64,000 bases of DNA, taken from NCBI GenBank assembly GCA_023398495.1, contig JAEWSG010000131.1:1-64000 (forward strand), written 5' to 3'. Source of the stretch: Bacillota bacterium. Lineage in GTDB: Bacteria; Bacillota; Clostridia; Acetivibrionales; Acetivibrionaceae. The position numbers and the translations under genes were made by a program. The notes below the pieces were generated by a model, which was not told where the DNA came from, made no database searches, and worked only from the letters and a program-made list of their open reading frames with translations. How positions within the stretch are numbered: the stretch's first letter is position 1; each line of letters opens with the position of its first letter. Below, piece after piece: positions 33,589 through 41,825 of this stretch.

Positions 33589-33623
33589 AAAAAAATAAAG
33601 GAGCAACTCAACTGAGCCACTCC
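33589..33623 (-). terminator. metK terminator
   Basis: On the minus strand GGAGTGGCTC (33623-33614) pairs, with three G-U pairs, to GAGTTGCTCC (33609-33600). TTTATTTTTTT follows. It is 32 bp after the metK stop. Confidence 0.75.
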
Positions 33624-33654
33624 CATCTATTTCATGCAATTAGCGAGGATGAAT

Positions 33655-34848
33655 TTAAATTTCCTTTGCTTCCCTTTTCAAATCTTCTACCTTGTCAGTC
33701 TTTTCCCATGGCAGGTCAAGATCTGTTCTTCCAAAGTGTCCGTAAGCTGCTGTTTGTTTGTATATCGGCCTTCTTAAGTTAAGGCTCTTTATAATCCCTG
33801 CAGGTCTTAAGTCAAAATGCCTTTCTACAAGTTTTTCGATTTTCTCTTCGGATATTGTACCTGTACCGAAAGTATCAACTCTAACGGATACCGGCCTTGC
33901 AACACCGATTGCATAAGCAAGCTGTACCTCACACTTTTCCGCAAGTCCTGCTGCAACAATGTTCTTAGCTACATATCTTGCTGCATAAGCTGCAGAACGG
34001 TCAACCTTTGTGGGATCCTTCCCTGAAAATGCTCCACCACCGTGTCTTGCATACCCGCCATAAGTATCAACAATTATCTTTCTGCCTGTTAGTCCTGAGT
34101 CCCCTTGAGGTCCTCCAACCACAAATCTTCCTGTAGGGTTTATAAAATACTTGGTGTTACTGTCAAGTAAATTTGCAGGAACAACCGGTTTGATAACATA
34201 TTCTATTATATCTTTTTCTATAGTTTCATGATCAACTTCAGGTCCATGCTGAGTGGAAATTACTACAGTTTCAACTCTGACAGGTTTGTCCCCATCGTAT
34301 TCCACAGTAACCTGAGATTTACCATCAGGTCTTAAGTATCCAAGTGTTCCGTCTTTTCTCACATCAGTCAGCTTCTTAGTGAGTTTGTGAGCAAGTGAAA
34401 TCGGCATAGGCATCAGTTCTTCAGTTTCATCACAAGCAAAACCAAACATCATACCCTGATCTCCTGCTCCAATTGCCTCAATCTGGGCATCTGTCATTTC
34501 CCCCTGTTTAGCTTCAAGTGCCTTATCTACACCCATTGCTATATCAGGAGACTGTTCGTCAATTGAAGTCAAAACAGCACAAGTATCAGAATCGAACCCG
34601 TATTTTGCTCTGTCATATCCGATCTCTCTAATCGTATTTCTTACGATTTTAGGTATATCTATGTAACAATTTGTAGTAATCTCACCTGCTACGAGAACAA
34701 GTCCTGTTGTAACCGATGTTTCACATGCAACCCTTGCCATAGGATCTTCAGAGTATATAGCATCAAGAACAGCATCAGAAATCTGATCACAAATTTTATC
34801 TGGATGCCCTTCGGTAACTGATTCTGAAGTAAATAATTTTTTTGCCAT
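33655..34848 (-). CDS. metK: S-adenosylmethionine synthetase
   Basis: MetK makes SAM from methionine and ATP. The 397-residue product has the family signatures TSESVTEGHPDKICDQISDA, GAGDQGMMFG and GGGAFSGKDPTKVDRSAAY. Length is normal. ATG 34848 has AAGGAGG upstream (rev. of CCTCCTT at 34857-34863). It is preceded by a SAM-I riboswitch and ends before its own terminator, so it is controlled by SAM feedback. Confidence 0.98.
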   Translation of the reverse strand: MAKKLFTSESVTEGHPDKICDQISDAVLDAIYSEDPMARVACETSVTTGLVLVAGEITTNCYIDIPKIVRNTIREIGYDRAKYGFDSDTCAVLTSIDEQSPDIAMGVDKALEAKQGEMTDAQIEAIGAGDQGMMFGFACDETEELMPMPISLAHKLTKKLTDVRKDGTLGYLRPDGKSQVTVEYDGDKPVRVETVVISTQHGPEVDHETIEKDIIEYVIKPVVPANLLDSNTKYFINPTGRFVVGGPQGDSGLTGRKIIVDTYGGYARHGGGAFSGKDPTKVDRSAAYAARYVAKNIVAAGLAEKCEVQLAYAIGVARPVSVRVDTFGTGTISEEKIEKLVERHFDLRPAGIIKSLNLRRPIYKQTAAYGHFGRTDLDLPWEKTDKVEDLKREAKEI

Positions 34849-34917
34849 TATAAAACTCCTCCTTAAAATAATTTAATGTAAAATTATGAGTTTTTATTCT
34901 ACAGAAAGTGCACTTTT

Positions 34918-35072
34918 CTATAAAAATAAAAAACCTCGTTCAATAAGAAGAGGATATTATTTCTCTCCTTATCTGTCAGGACTTACATCCTGTAGGAATT
35001 GGCACCGTTACATTAAAGTCGGTTGCCGGGTTTCATAGGGCCCTTCCCTCCACCTCTCTTGATAAGGCAATC
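34918..35072 (-). promoter_or_regulatory. SAM-I riboswitch (S-box) of metK
   Basis: On the minus strand the aptamer starts CTTATCAAGAGAGGTGGAGG, followed by GGGCCCTATGAAACCCGGCA, the conserved S-box core. It closes with GATAAGGAGAG. A terminator follows (CCTCTTCTTATTGAACGAGG then TTTTTTA, ending near 34920). SAM binding would favour the terminator and switch metK off. Confidence 0.93.
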
Positions 35073-35094
35073 ACTGTATTATTTTGTCATATAT

Positions 35095-35123
35095 AATTTA
35101 ACATATTTAAACAATTTCGTCAA
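35095..35123 (-). promoter_or_regulatory. Promoter of the S-box/metK transcript
   Basis: On the minus strand TTGACG (35123-35118) and TAAATT (35100-35095) are separated by 17 bp. The position is about 25 bases before the aptamer, as expected for its promoter. Confidence 0.6.
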
Positions 35124-35145
35124 CATTATATGAAAATATTTCAAA

Positions 35146-35334
35146 TTACTTTATTATTCTCAACCCTTCCGATATTTCTTCTAAAGGCTCCGGTTTAAAT
35201 CCATTTGTAACTGCAAAAAAACGTCCTTCAATCTCTTTTATTACAACCGTGCTGAAATTTACAGTATCTTCGCACAACATGCCTGTGTATATCTCTTTGT
35301 CATTTACATCCTTAAATCCTGAATACTTCCCCAT
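35146..35334 (-). CDS. Small hypothetical protein (YopX-like flavour)
   Basis: A 62-residue product, MGKYSGFKDVNDKEIYTGML and on, ending EEISEGLRIIK. The DVNDKEIYTGM phrase recalls the start of YopX-type domains, but the protein is too short to be sure. The ribosome binding site AAAGGAGAG is about 11 bases before ATG 35334. It reads toward metK. Confidence 0.55.
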   Translation of the reverse strand: MGKYSGFKDVNDKEIYTGMLCEDTVNFSTVVIKEIEGRFFAVTNGFKPEPLEEISEGLRIIK

Positions 35335-35398
35335 CAGATCTAATACTCTCCTTTTTTAAACCCAATTAATTATTTTTATACAATCCATTCTCTATTTT

Positions 35399-35527
35399 TT
35401 ATTCCCTGTTCAGTTTTCTATAAACCTTATCTCTGAATTTGTCGGATTCGACAATATACCTTTCATGCTCACCCTCACCAATTTTTTCTGAAGAATCAAA
35501 AGCTTCCACTTTAAACTCATATAAATA
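35399..35527 (-). pseudogene. C-terminal remnant of a FlK-like thioesterase
   Basis: An open tail with no start reads VEAFDSSEKIGEGEHERYIV then ESDKFRDKVYRKLNRE and stops at 35399-35401. GEGxHER followed by V-x-DKF is typical of the end of the FlK (fluoroacetyl-CoA thioesterase-like) hot-dog family. A stop at 35528-35530 bounds it upstream. Only the last third of the gene is left. The surrounding region 35335-35989 otherwise holds only the repeat at 35642 and a terminator. Confidence 0.5.
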
Positions 35528-35641
35528 TTAATTCCCAGGCATAATGAAAAAACAACTTATCGTTCTCATTATATGAAAGACCATCTAATCAAATTTTTTC
35601 GTTATCCGAAATAGAAACTGAATTTTTAGTCGAGCCTTAAC

Positions 35642-35758
35642 CTAGTGCTTTTGAAGATAATTCATTTCTAGAAATGAATTATGCAAAATGCACATCCTAT
35701 GTTTTTTGCTGATTAACAAAATTAAATTCTAGAATTTTATTTTGTTAATCAGCACTAG
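35642..35758. mobile_element. ~117-bp dispersed repeat (MITE-like), copy 2, inverted
   Basis: Begins CTAGTGCT (35642-35649) and ends AGCACTAG (35751-35758). Its reverse complement matches 28755-28870 over nearly its whole length, including CATAGGATGTGCATTTT and both internal hairpins, with only a handful of substitutions. The ends here are perfect inverted repeats. It lies in a decayed region near the thioesterase remnant. Confidence 0.8.
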
Positions 35759-35931
35759 CTATTATATCAAAAAAGCACCGTACAATAAATAGATTTTTTG
35801 CATATTTTTTGACCAATATTACTTTTTACTTCTTTCTATAGAGAAAAACTCTAAAACTAAAATTAAAGGATATTTTCCATCTAAATTAGAAAACGTTTGG
35901 GTGCTATTTTATATAGTACGACTGATTAGCG

Positions 35932-35962
35932 AAAAAAGAGATAGTATAATTATACTACCTCT
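35932..35962 (-). terminator. Terminator of the ftsH transcript
   Basis: On the minus strand AGAGGTAGTATAAT pairs with ATTATACTATCTCT with one mismatch, followed by TTTTTT. It is about 30 bp after the ftsH stop. Confidence 0.75.
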
Positions 35963-35989
35963 TAATAGTATTATCATTTTTCACTTAAA

Positions 35990-37798
35990 TTATGCACCTG
36001 CAAAAAGTTCTTCAAACTCTTGAGCTTCAATTTTTTCCTTTTCAATCAGAGCATTTGCGATTGCATGGAGCTTACTGATATTCTCATTTAATATTTTCAG
36101 CGTTTTTTCATAGCAGCTGTCAATTATACTCTTAACTTCCCTATCAATTTCAGCAGCCACTTCCTCACTGTAATTTCTAGCTTGAGCAAAATCCCTGCCT
36201 ATAAACACTTCTTCACTCTCATTACCGAATATAAGGTTACTGAGCTTTTCACTCATACCGTATCTTGTTATCATGCTTCTTGCCACACCGTTTGCAGTTT
36301 TAAGATCTCCATATGCACCGGTACTTATTTCACCTAAAACAATTTCTTCTGCTGCCCTTCCGCCTAATGAAATTACAATTCTTTCAAGCAAGTTAGACTT
36401 TGTACTGTAAGATTTATCCTCATCAGGTTTATGTGCAGTATATCCACCTGCCATTCCAGCAGGTATAATAGATATCCTGTCTACCTTGTCTGTAGTTGAT
36501 ACCACTCTTATAGCCACAGCATGACCAGCTTCGTGGTAAGCAGTAAGCTTTTTCTCTGCTTCGCTCATAACTCTGCTTTTCTTTTCAGGCCCTACTACTA
36601 CTTTAAACACAGCTTCTTTTATTTCAGGCATAGTTATACTGGTTTTGTTATTTCTAGCCGCAAGTAAAGCAGCTTCATTCAATAGGTTTTCAAGATCGGC
36701 TCCAGTAAACCCTGGTGTACTTTTAGCCAGATCATCAAGTTTTACATCTTCAGCTAAAGGCTTACCCCTTGCATGTACCTTCAGTATCTCTTCTCTACCC
36801 TTAATGTCAGGTAATCCGACAACAACTCTTCTGTCAAACCTACCAGGTCTCAAAAGAGCCGGATCAAGTATATCAGGCCTGTTCGTTGCAGCAAGGATAA
36901 TTACACCCTCATTAACGCCAAACCCATCCATTTCTACAAGAAGTTGGTTTAAAGTCTGCTCCCGTTCATCGTGACCGCCTCCAAGCCCTGCTCCTCTGTG
37001 TCTTCCGACGGCATCAATTTCATCTATAAATACAATACACGGCGAATTCTTTTTTGCCTGATCAAAAAGGTCTCTTACTCTTGAAGCACCAACTCCAACA
37101 AACATTTCAACAAAGTCAGATCCACTTATTGTGAAGAAAGGTACTCCAGCTTCTCCAGAAACCGCCTTTGCAAGTAAAGTTTTACCTGTACCCGGAGGTC
37201 CGACCAACAAAACACCTTTTGGAATCCTCGCTCCCAATTCAACAAACTTTTTGGGCTGCTTAAGAAATTCAACAATTTCCTTGAGCTCTTCCTTTTCTTC
37301 GTCCGCCCCAGCCACATCATTAAAGGTAATTTTCTTTTTGTCATCAATGGTCATCTTTGCTCTGCTTTTACCAAAGGACATTACCCTGCTTCCGCCTCCA
37401 CCCTGTGACTGCTGGAGGAAGAACACCCAAAACAATACAAATATAACTATCAAACCTAAAGTCGGTATTATTGCTACCCACCACGGAGCAGTTGGAGGAA
37501 TAACATTCTTAAAAACAAGTTCCTTTGAATACATCGGCTCAGTAAGCTGATCCATAAAATGCGTCACATCAGGTATATATATAATATATTGAGCCTGATC
37601 GTTTTGAGCTGTCTTAAGTATTACACTGGCTGTATTTCCTTCAAGTTTTATTTCCTTTACATTTCCCTCCTGAACCTGATTCAAAAGGAAAGAATAATTT
37701 TCTACCTTTGGTCCCCCGTTATTTGTAGCAACAGCAACAAATATCAGAATTATTACAAACAGTACTATATATATGCTTATATTTTTGAAGTACTTCAA
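35990..37798 (-). CDS. ftsH: ATP-dependent zinc metalloprotease FtsH
   Basis: FtsH degrades membrane and regulatory proteins. The 602-residue product has two N-terminal membrane segments (IYIVLFVIILIFVAVA and VAIIPTLGLIVIFVLFWVFF) around an external domain, an AAA module with GPPGTGKT near residue 200 and FIDEIDAVGR, and the zinc site HEAGH near 425. TTG 37798 follows GGAGGGAG. It lies downstream of hpt and tilS, the usual firmicute order tilS-hpt-ftsH. Confidence 0.97.
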   Translation of the reverse strand: MKYFKNISIYIVLFVIILIFVAVATNNGGPKVENYSFLLNQVQEGNVKEIKLEGNTASVILKTAQNDQAQYIIYIPDVTHFMDQLTEPMYSKELVFKNVIPPTAPWWVAIIPTLGLIVIFVLFWVFFLQQSQGGGGSRVMSFGKSRAKMTIDDKKKITFNDVAGADEEKEELKEIVEFLKQPKKFVELGARIPKGVLLVGPPGTGKTLLAKAVSGEAGVPFFTISGSDFVEMFVGVGASRVRDLFDQAKKNSPCIVFIDEIDAVGRHRGAGLGGGHDEREQTLNQLLVEMDGFGVNEGVIILAATNRPDILDPALLRPGRFDRRVVVGLPDIKGREEILKVHARGKPLAEDVKLDDLAKSTPGFTGADLENLLNEAALLAARNNKTSITMPEIKEAVFKVVVGPEKKSRVMSEAEKKLTAYHEAGHAVAIRVVSTTDKVDRISIIPAGMAGGYTAHKPDEDKSYSTKSNLLERIVISLGGRAAEEIVLGEISTGAYGDLKTANGVARSMITRYGMSEKLSNLIFGNESEEVFIGRDFAQARNYSEEVAAEIDREVKSIIDSCYEKTLKILNENISKLHAIANALIEKEKIEAQEFEELFAGA

Positions 37799-37940
37799 AT
37801 AGCTCCCTCCTTAATTCGAAAAACTGGACAACTAATATCTATAAGTAACAGTATATCTGTCATTATATATATTTACATTATATTAACATAACAAAAGTTA
37901 AAACACAATAAACCTTTAAAATTATAAAAAATTTTAAATA

Positions 37941-38489
37941 TCAACAGCCTTCCGAGTTGTACACATTTGCTTTTAATACACATACATCCGGAAGATTACG
38001 ATATTTACCTGAATAGTCAAGACCATATCCAACAACAAACTTATCCGGAATGGTTATGCCATTATATGCTATGGGTACTTCCACCTTTCGTCTTGAAGGC
38101 TTATCTAAAGCAGTGCACACCTTTACATCGACGGGACCTCTGTCTTCAAATAAATCTTTCAAATATCTCAAAGTAAGGCCTGTGTCCACAAGATCCTCAA
38201 CAATAAGTACATGCTTATGACTAATGTCAATATCAATATCCTTAATTATTCTTACAACACCCGAAGACTTTGTTGAACTTCCATAACTCGATACAGATAT
38301 AAAATCCATTTCTATAGGAATAGTTATATGCCTTATGAGATCCGCAAAAAACACAACTCCTCCCTTTAATACTCCAATTAATACCAGTTCCTTTCCCTCG
38401 TAATCACCAGATATCCTTTTTCCAAGTTCTTCAGCCTTTTCATACAACGATTCCCTGGTGACCAAAATCTCTTGAATATCCCCAAACAT
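37941..38489 (-). CDS. hpt: Hypoxanthine phosphoribosyltransferase
   Basis: Salvages hypoxanthine and guanine to nucleotides with PRPP. The 182-residue product has the PRPP-binding HVLIVEDLVDTGLTL, the flexible loop near SSYGSSTKSSG, and the purine-binding KFVVGYGLDYSGKYRNLP end. ATG 38489 follows GGGAGG. It sits between tilS (70 bp upstream) and ftsH in the conserved cluster. Confidence 0.96.
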   Translation of the reverse strand: MFGDIQEILVTRESLYEKAEELGKRISGDYEGKELVLIGVLKGGVVFFADLIRHITIPIEMDFISVSSYGSSTKSSGVVRIIKDIDIDISHKHVLIVEDLVDTGLTLRYLKDLFEDRGPVDVKVCTALDKPSRRKVEVPIAYNGITIPDKFVVGYGLDYSGKYRNLPDVCVLKANVYNSEGC

Positions 38490-38559
38490 AAGGTTCCTCC
38501 CATTTGTGTTATAAAATTCTTATCTAAAAGTTTGTTTTTTAACATCCTAGGTTTTTTCG

Positions 38560-39951
38560 TTATCCCTTATATGATAATTTTAATACTCTTTTAGTATTTT
38601 CAGTTACTTTAAATTTATCACTTATTTTGTACCCAACAATCCATATAATTTCACTTTCCTTAGCAACTAATGGAATACTATCCCTTATTTCTCTCGGTAT
38701 TTTACTATCAATAAAAAATTCCTTCAATTTTTTTGAACCTTTAGAATTTATAGGCTTGAAGTAATCTCCTTCTTTTCTCTTTCTAATATTTATTCCCTCA
38801 GGCAACTTATCATAATCAAAAAACTGGACTTTTGAGCTGCCTTTTACAGGTTTATGCTCACTTATATTGAAATCGGATATAATAGCTGCCTCAATTAAAT
38901 GCCTTCCATCTCCGATTTCAGTATTGCCGGGTATTTTCAGCCCAGCAATATAGTTAAAGGTATCATGTTGTTTCTCATTCTTATAAAACTTTATACTATC
39001 ATATGTTCTCCCTATCTTAATCCCCGGCAAACAAAGCTTACAACCAACTCTCCCATTATCCATCATTTCCAGGACATTTTCTATGTGTTTACTTTCAATG
39101 CCTTTAACATTTCCTTTAACTTCATTAATAGCTTTTCTTATCATTCTTCTTTTTGCAGCGGCATGCATATCTTTTATTTTACCCAATAAGAGTTCAACTT
39201 CTTCACTTTCTTTTCTAAGCACTGCAGTATAATACATTTTTTTTATTTTATTGTCGATGAAGTCAATATCATCCTTAATAAGCCTGTTCATCCTGTCAAT
39301 ACTCTTTACAAGGTTGCAATCAAAAAGCGTGTCTATATATGGTATAACATTCAATCGGATTTTATTTCTTGAATAGACATTATCAAGGTTCGAACTATCA
39401 GTTATAGGATTTAATTTGTTAACTGCACAGTATGTCTCTATTTCACTTCTTTCAACATCTAAGAGTGGTCTTATAATACGCCCCCTGATATAATCCATTC
39501 CTTTAAGCCCGTCAAGACCTGAACCTCTGATGATATTCATTAAAACAGTTTCAGCCTGATCATTTTTATTATGGGCAACAGCAATCCTGTTCGCCCCTAT
39601 ATTGTCCGCAATTATACCAAAATGTCTATACCTTTCATCCCTGCCGGTTTCCTCTAACGATTGATTTCTTTCCTTTGAAACTTTATTTATGTCAATACAT
39701 AAAGATTGCAGTTCAATTTCCAATCTCCGGCATAAACTTTTAACATAATCCTCATCCCTGTCAGACTCGCTGCCTCTTAGCATATGGTTTATATGAACTG
39801 CTGCAATTCGTATATTCAGTTCTTGTCTAAGCTTCCAAAGCACATGAAGCAAGCATACCGAGTCAGGTCCTCCCGATACACCTACCACAATACTGTCTCC
39901 ATTTTTAATCATGTCATTTTTTTTAATAGCATCTAAAACTTTTGTTATCAT
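38560..39951 (-). CDS. tilS: tRNA(Ile)-lysidine synthetase
   Basis: TilS modifies C34 of tRNA-Ile(CAU) to lysidine so that it reads AUA. The 463-residue product has the PP-loop VVGVSGGPDSVCLLH, the RGSESDRDEDYV and VAHNKNDQAETVLMN motifs and the C-terminal TilS domain (INIRKRKEGDYFKPINSKGS). The frame is open further upstream, but ATG 39951 starts the conserved protein; longer starts run into dnaB. Its ribosome binding site is weak, so coupling to dnaB (22 bp upstream) is likely. Confidence 0.95.
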   Translation of the reverse strand: MITKVLDAIKKNDMIKNGDSIVVGVSGGPDSVCLLHVLWKLRQELNIRIAAVHINHMLRGSESDRDEDYVKSLCRRLEIELQSLCIDINKVSKERNQSLEETGRDERYRHFGIIADNIGANRIAVAHNKNDQAETVLMNIIRGSGLDGLKGMDYIRGRIIRPLLDVERSEIETYCAVNKLNPITDSSNLDNVYSRNKIRLNVIPYIDTLFDCNLVKSIDRMNRLIKDDIDFIDNKIKKMYYTAVLRKESEEVELLLGKIKDMHAAAKRRMIRKAINEVKGNVKGIESKHIENVLEMMDNGRVGCKLCLPGIKIGRTYDSIKFYKNEKQHDTFNYIAGLKIPGNTEIGDGRHLIEAAIISDFNISEHKPVKGSSKVQFFDYDKLPEGINIRKRKEGDYFKPINSKGSKKLKEFFIDSKIPREIRDSIPLVAKESEIIWIVGYKISDKFKVTENTKRVLKLSYKG

Positions 39952-39973
39952 ATTTATATACCTATACACATTA

Positions 39974-41314
39974 CTATTCCCTGAATTTCTCCAAATTAGC
40001 AAACTTGGTGTATTGACCGAGCCACGCAAGCTCAACAGTGCCTGTAGAACCAGCTCTGTGTTTTGCAATTATAGCTTCTGCAACATTCTTTTTATCTGTG
40101 TCCGGATTATAATAATCATCCCTGTAGAGGAACATAACTATATCTGCGTCCTGCTCAATAGCTCCTGATTCCCTGAGGTCACTGAGTATCGGTCTATGAT
40201 CCTGCCTTTGCTCAGGAGCACGGCTTAACTGGGAAAGTGTTATTACAGGTACACTAATTTCCTTTGCAAGAATTTTAAGAGATCTGGAAATTTCCGATAT
40301 TTCCTGCTGACGGTTATCGGATTTACCTCCCTTACCCTGCATAAGTTGAAGATAGTCTATAACTACGAGCCCAAGATTCTTTTCAATTTTGAGTCTCCTG
40401 CATTTAGCCCTGATCTCCATTATTGTTGTCCCAGGAGTATCATCTATATAAATAGGTGCTTCAGACAATGGGCCTAATGCTCTTGCAACCTTTTGCCAGT
40501 CACTGTCCTCAAGTTTACCCGTTCTCATCCTCTGACTGTCAACCATTGCCTCACAGGCCAACATTCTGTTTACCAACTGTTCTCTGGACATTTCCAGACT
40601 GAATATGGCCACAGGAACTCTGGAATGTATCGCCGCATACTGGGCAATATTGAGCACAAACGCTGTTTTACCCATTGCCGGTCTTGCAGCAATGAGTATA
40701 AGGTCTGAATTGTGAAGACCGGCTGTTTTATAATCCAAATCCGCAAATCCGGTAGGTATACCGGTTATATGACCTTTACTGTTATACAGTTCTTCAAGTC
40801 TGTTAAAGGTATCCACCAAAACATCCTTTATTGGCACAAACCCTTGAGTATTTCTATTCTGTAACAGATCAAAAATGCCTTTTTCAGCTTTGTCCAGTAC
40901 ATATGAAACCTCTTCCGCTGCTTCATAGCCCATACTAACTATGCCAGATGACACTTTAATAAGATTTCTTAAAATTGCTTTTTCCTCGACTATTTTTGCA
41001 TAGTGCTTGGCATTTGCGGTAGTGGGAACAACATTTGCAAGGTTGGTAAGGTATTCAAGCCCTCCAACACTATCTAAAGTGCCCCTGATTTTGAGCCGCT
41101 CGGCTACAGTTATAAGGTCTATAGGTTCTGCTTTTTCGTAAAGGTCTATAATTGCTTCGAATATTTCTTTATGGTCATCCCTGTAAAAGTCCTGACCTTT
41201 TATAATTTCAGTTATATTTGTAAGTACTTCCTTATCAAGAAGTATCGCACCAAGAACAGATTGCTCCGCCTCTACATTCTGAGGCGGTATTCTACCTAAT
41301 GAACCTATATCCAT
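39974..41314 (-). CDS. dnaB: Replicative DNA helicase
   Basis: DnaB unwinds DNA at the replication fork as a hexamer. The 446-residue product has the N-terminal DnaB domain (PPQNVEAEQSVLGAILLD), Walker A ARPAMGKTAF near residue 210, Walker B LVVIDYLQLMQG, and LSQLSRAPEQR followed by SDLRESGAIEQDADIV. ATG 41314 follows AGAGGTAAT. It is 15 bp after rplI, the standard rplI-dnaB pair. No intein is present. Confidence 0.97.
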   Translation of the reverse strand: MDIGSLGRIPPQNVEAEQSVLGAILLDKEVLTNITEIIKGQDFYRDDHKEIFEAIIDLYEKAEPIDLITVAERLKIRGTLDSVGGLEYLTNLANVVPTTANAKHYAKIVEEKAILRNLIKVSSGIVSMGYEAAEEVSYVLDKAEKGIFDLLQNRNTQGFVPIKDVLVDTFNRLEELYNSKGHITGIPTGFADLDYKTAGLHNSDLILIAARPAMGKTAFVLNIAQYAAIHSRVPVAIFSLEMSREQLVNRMLACEAMVDSQRMRTGKLEDSDWQKVARALGPLSEAPIYIDDTPGTTIMEIRAKCRRLKIEKNLGLVVIDYLQLMQGKGGKSDNRQQEISEISRSLKILAKEISVPVITLSQLSRAPEQRQDHRPILSDLRESGAIEQDADIVMFLYRDDYYNPDTDKKNVAEAIIAKHRAGSTGTVELAWLGQYTKFANLEKFRE

Positions 41315-41329
41315 TTCTATTACCTCTTC

Positions 41330-41776
41330 TTATTCCTGTTCAACCTTTATTGAAAGTTTACCCGCTACCCCTGGGTAAAGCTTAATTTCTGCTTCATATG
41401 TACCCAATGACTTCAAAGCATCCGGCATGTTGATTTTCTTTTTATCTATGTCCAGCTTATGATCCTTTAAGAGCTTGTCCGCTACATCCTTGCTGGTGAT
41501 AGATCCAAATAGTTTCCCGCTTTCTCCCGCCTTAGTTTTAAACACAACAGTTATAGCTTTAAACTTTTCAGCCAAATCCTTTGCCTGTTGCAACTCCTTC
41601 GCCTTTTTATTCTTTTCGGCTTCTTTTTTTGTATTCATAACATTTATGTTTGCTGAACTCGCTTCTACAGCAAGTCCCCTAGGAAACAAAAAATTTCTTG
41701 CATAGCCGTCGCTGACCTCGTGCATGCTTTCCTTTTTACCTAATCCTTTAACATCCTCTTTTAATATTACTTTCAT
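41330..41776 (-). CDS. rplI: Ribosomal protein L9
   Basis: The 148-residue product has the L9 N-domain (MKVILKEDVKGLGKKESMHE then YARNFLFPRG), the long connecting helix and the C-terminal domain ending KLSIKVEQE. ATG 41776 is chosen over an upstream in-frame start because GAAGGAGAG lies just before it. It is between gdpP and dnaB on the same strand. Confidence 0.97.
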   Translation of the reverse strand: MKVILKEDVKGLGKKESMHEVSDGYARNFLFPRGLAVEASSANINVMNTKKEAEKNKKAKELQQAKDLAEKFKAITVVFKTKAGESGKLFGSITSKDVADKLLKDHKLDIDKKKINMPDALKSLGTYEAEIKLYPGVAGKLSIKVEQE

Positions 41777-41825
41777 TTTATATCTCTCCTTCAACAATAT
41801 AGTCTATGCTTGGTACTGACAAACC

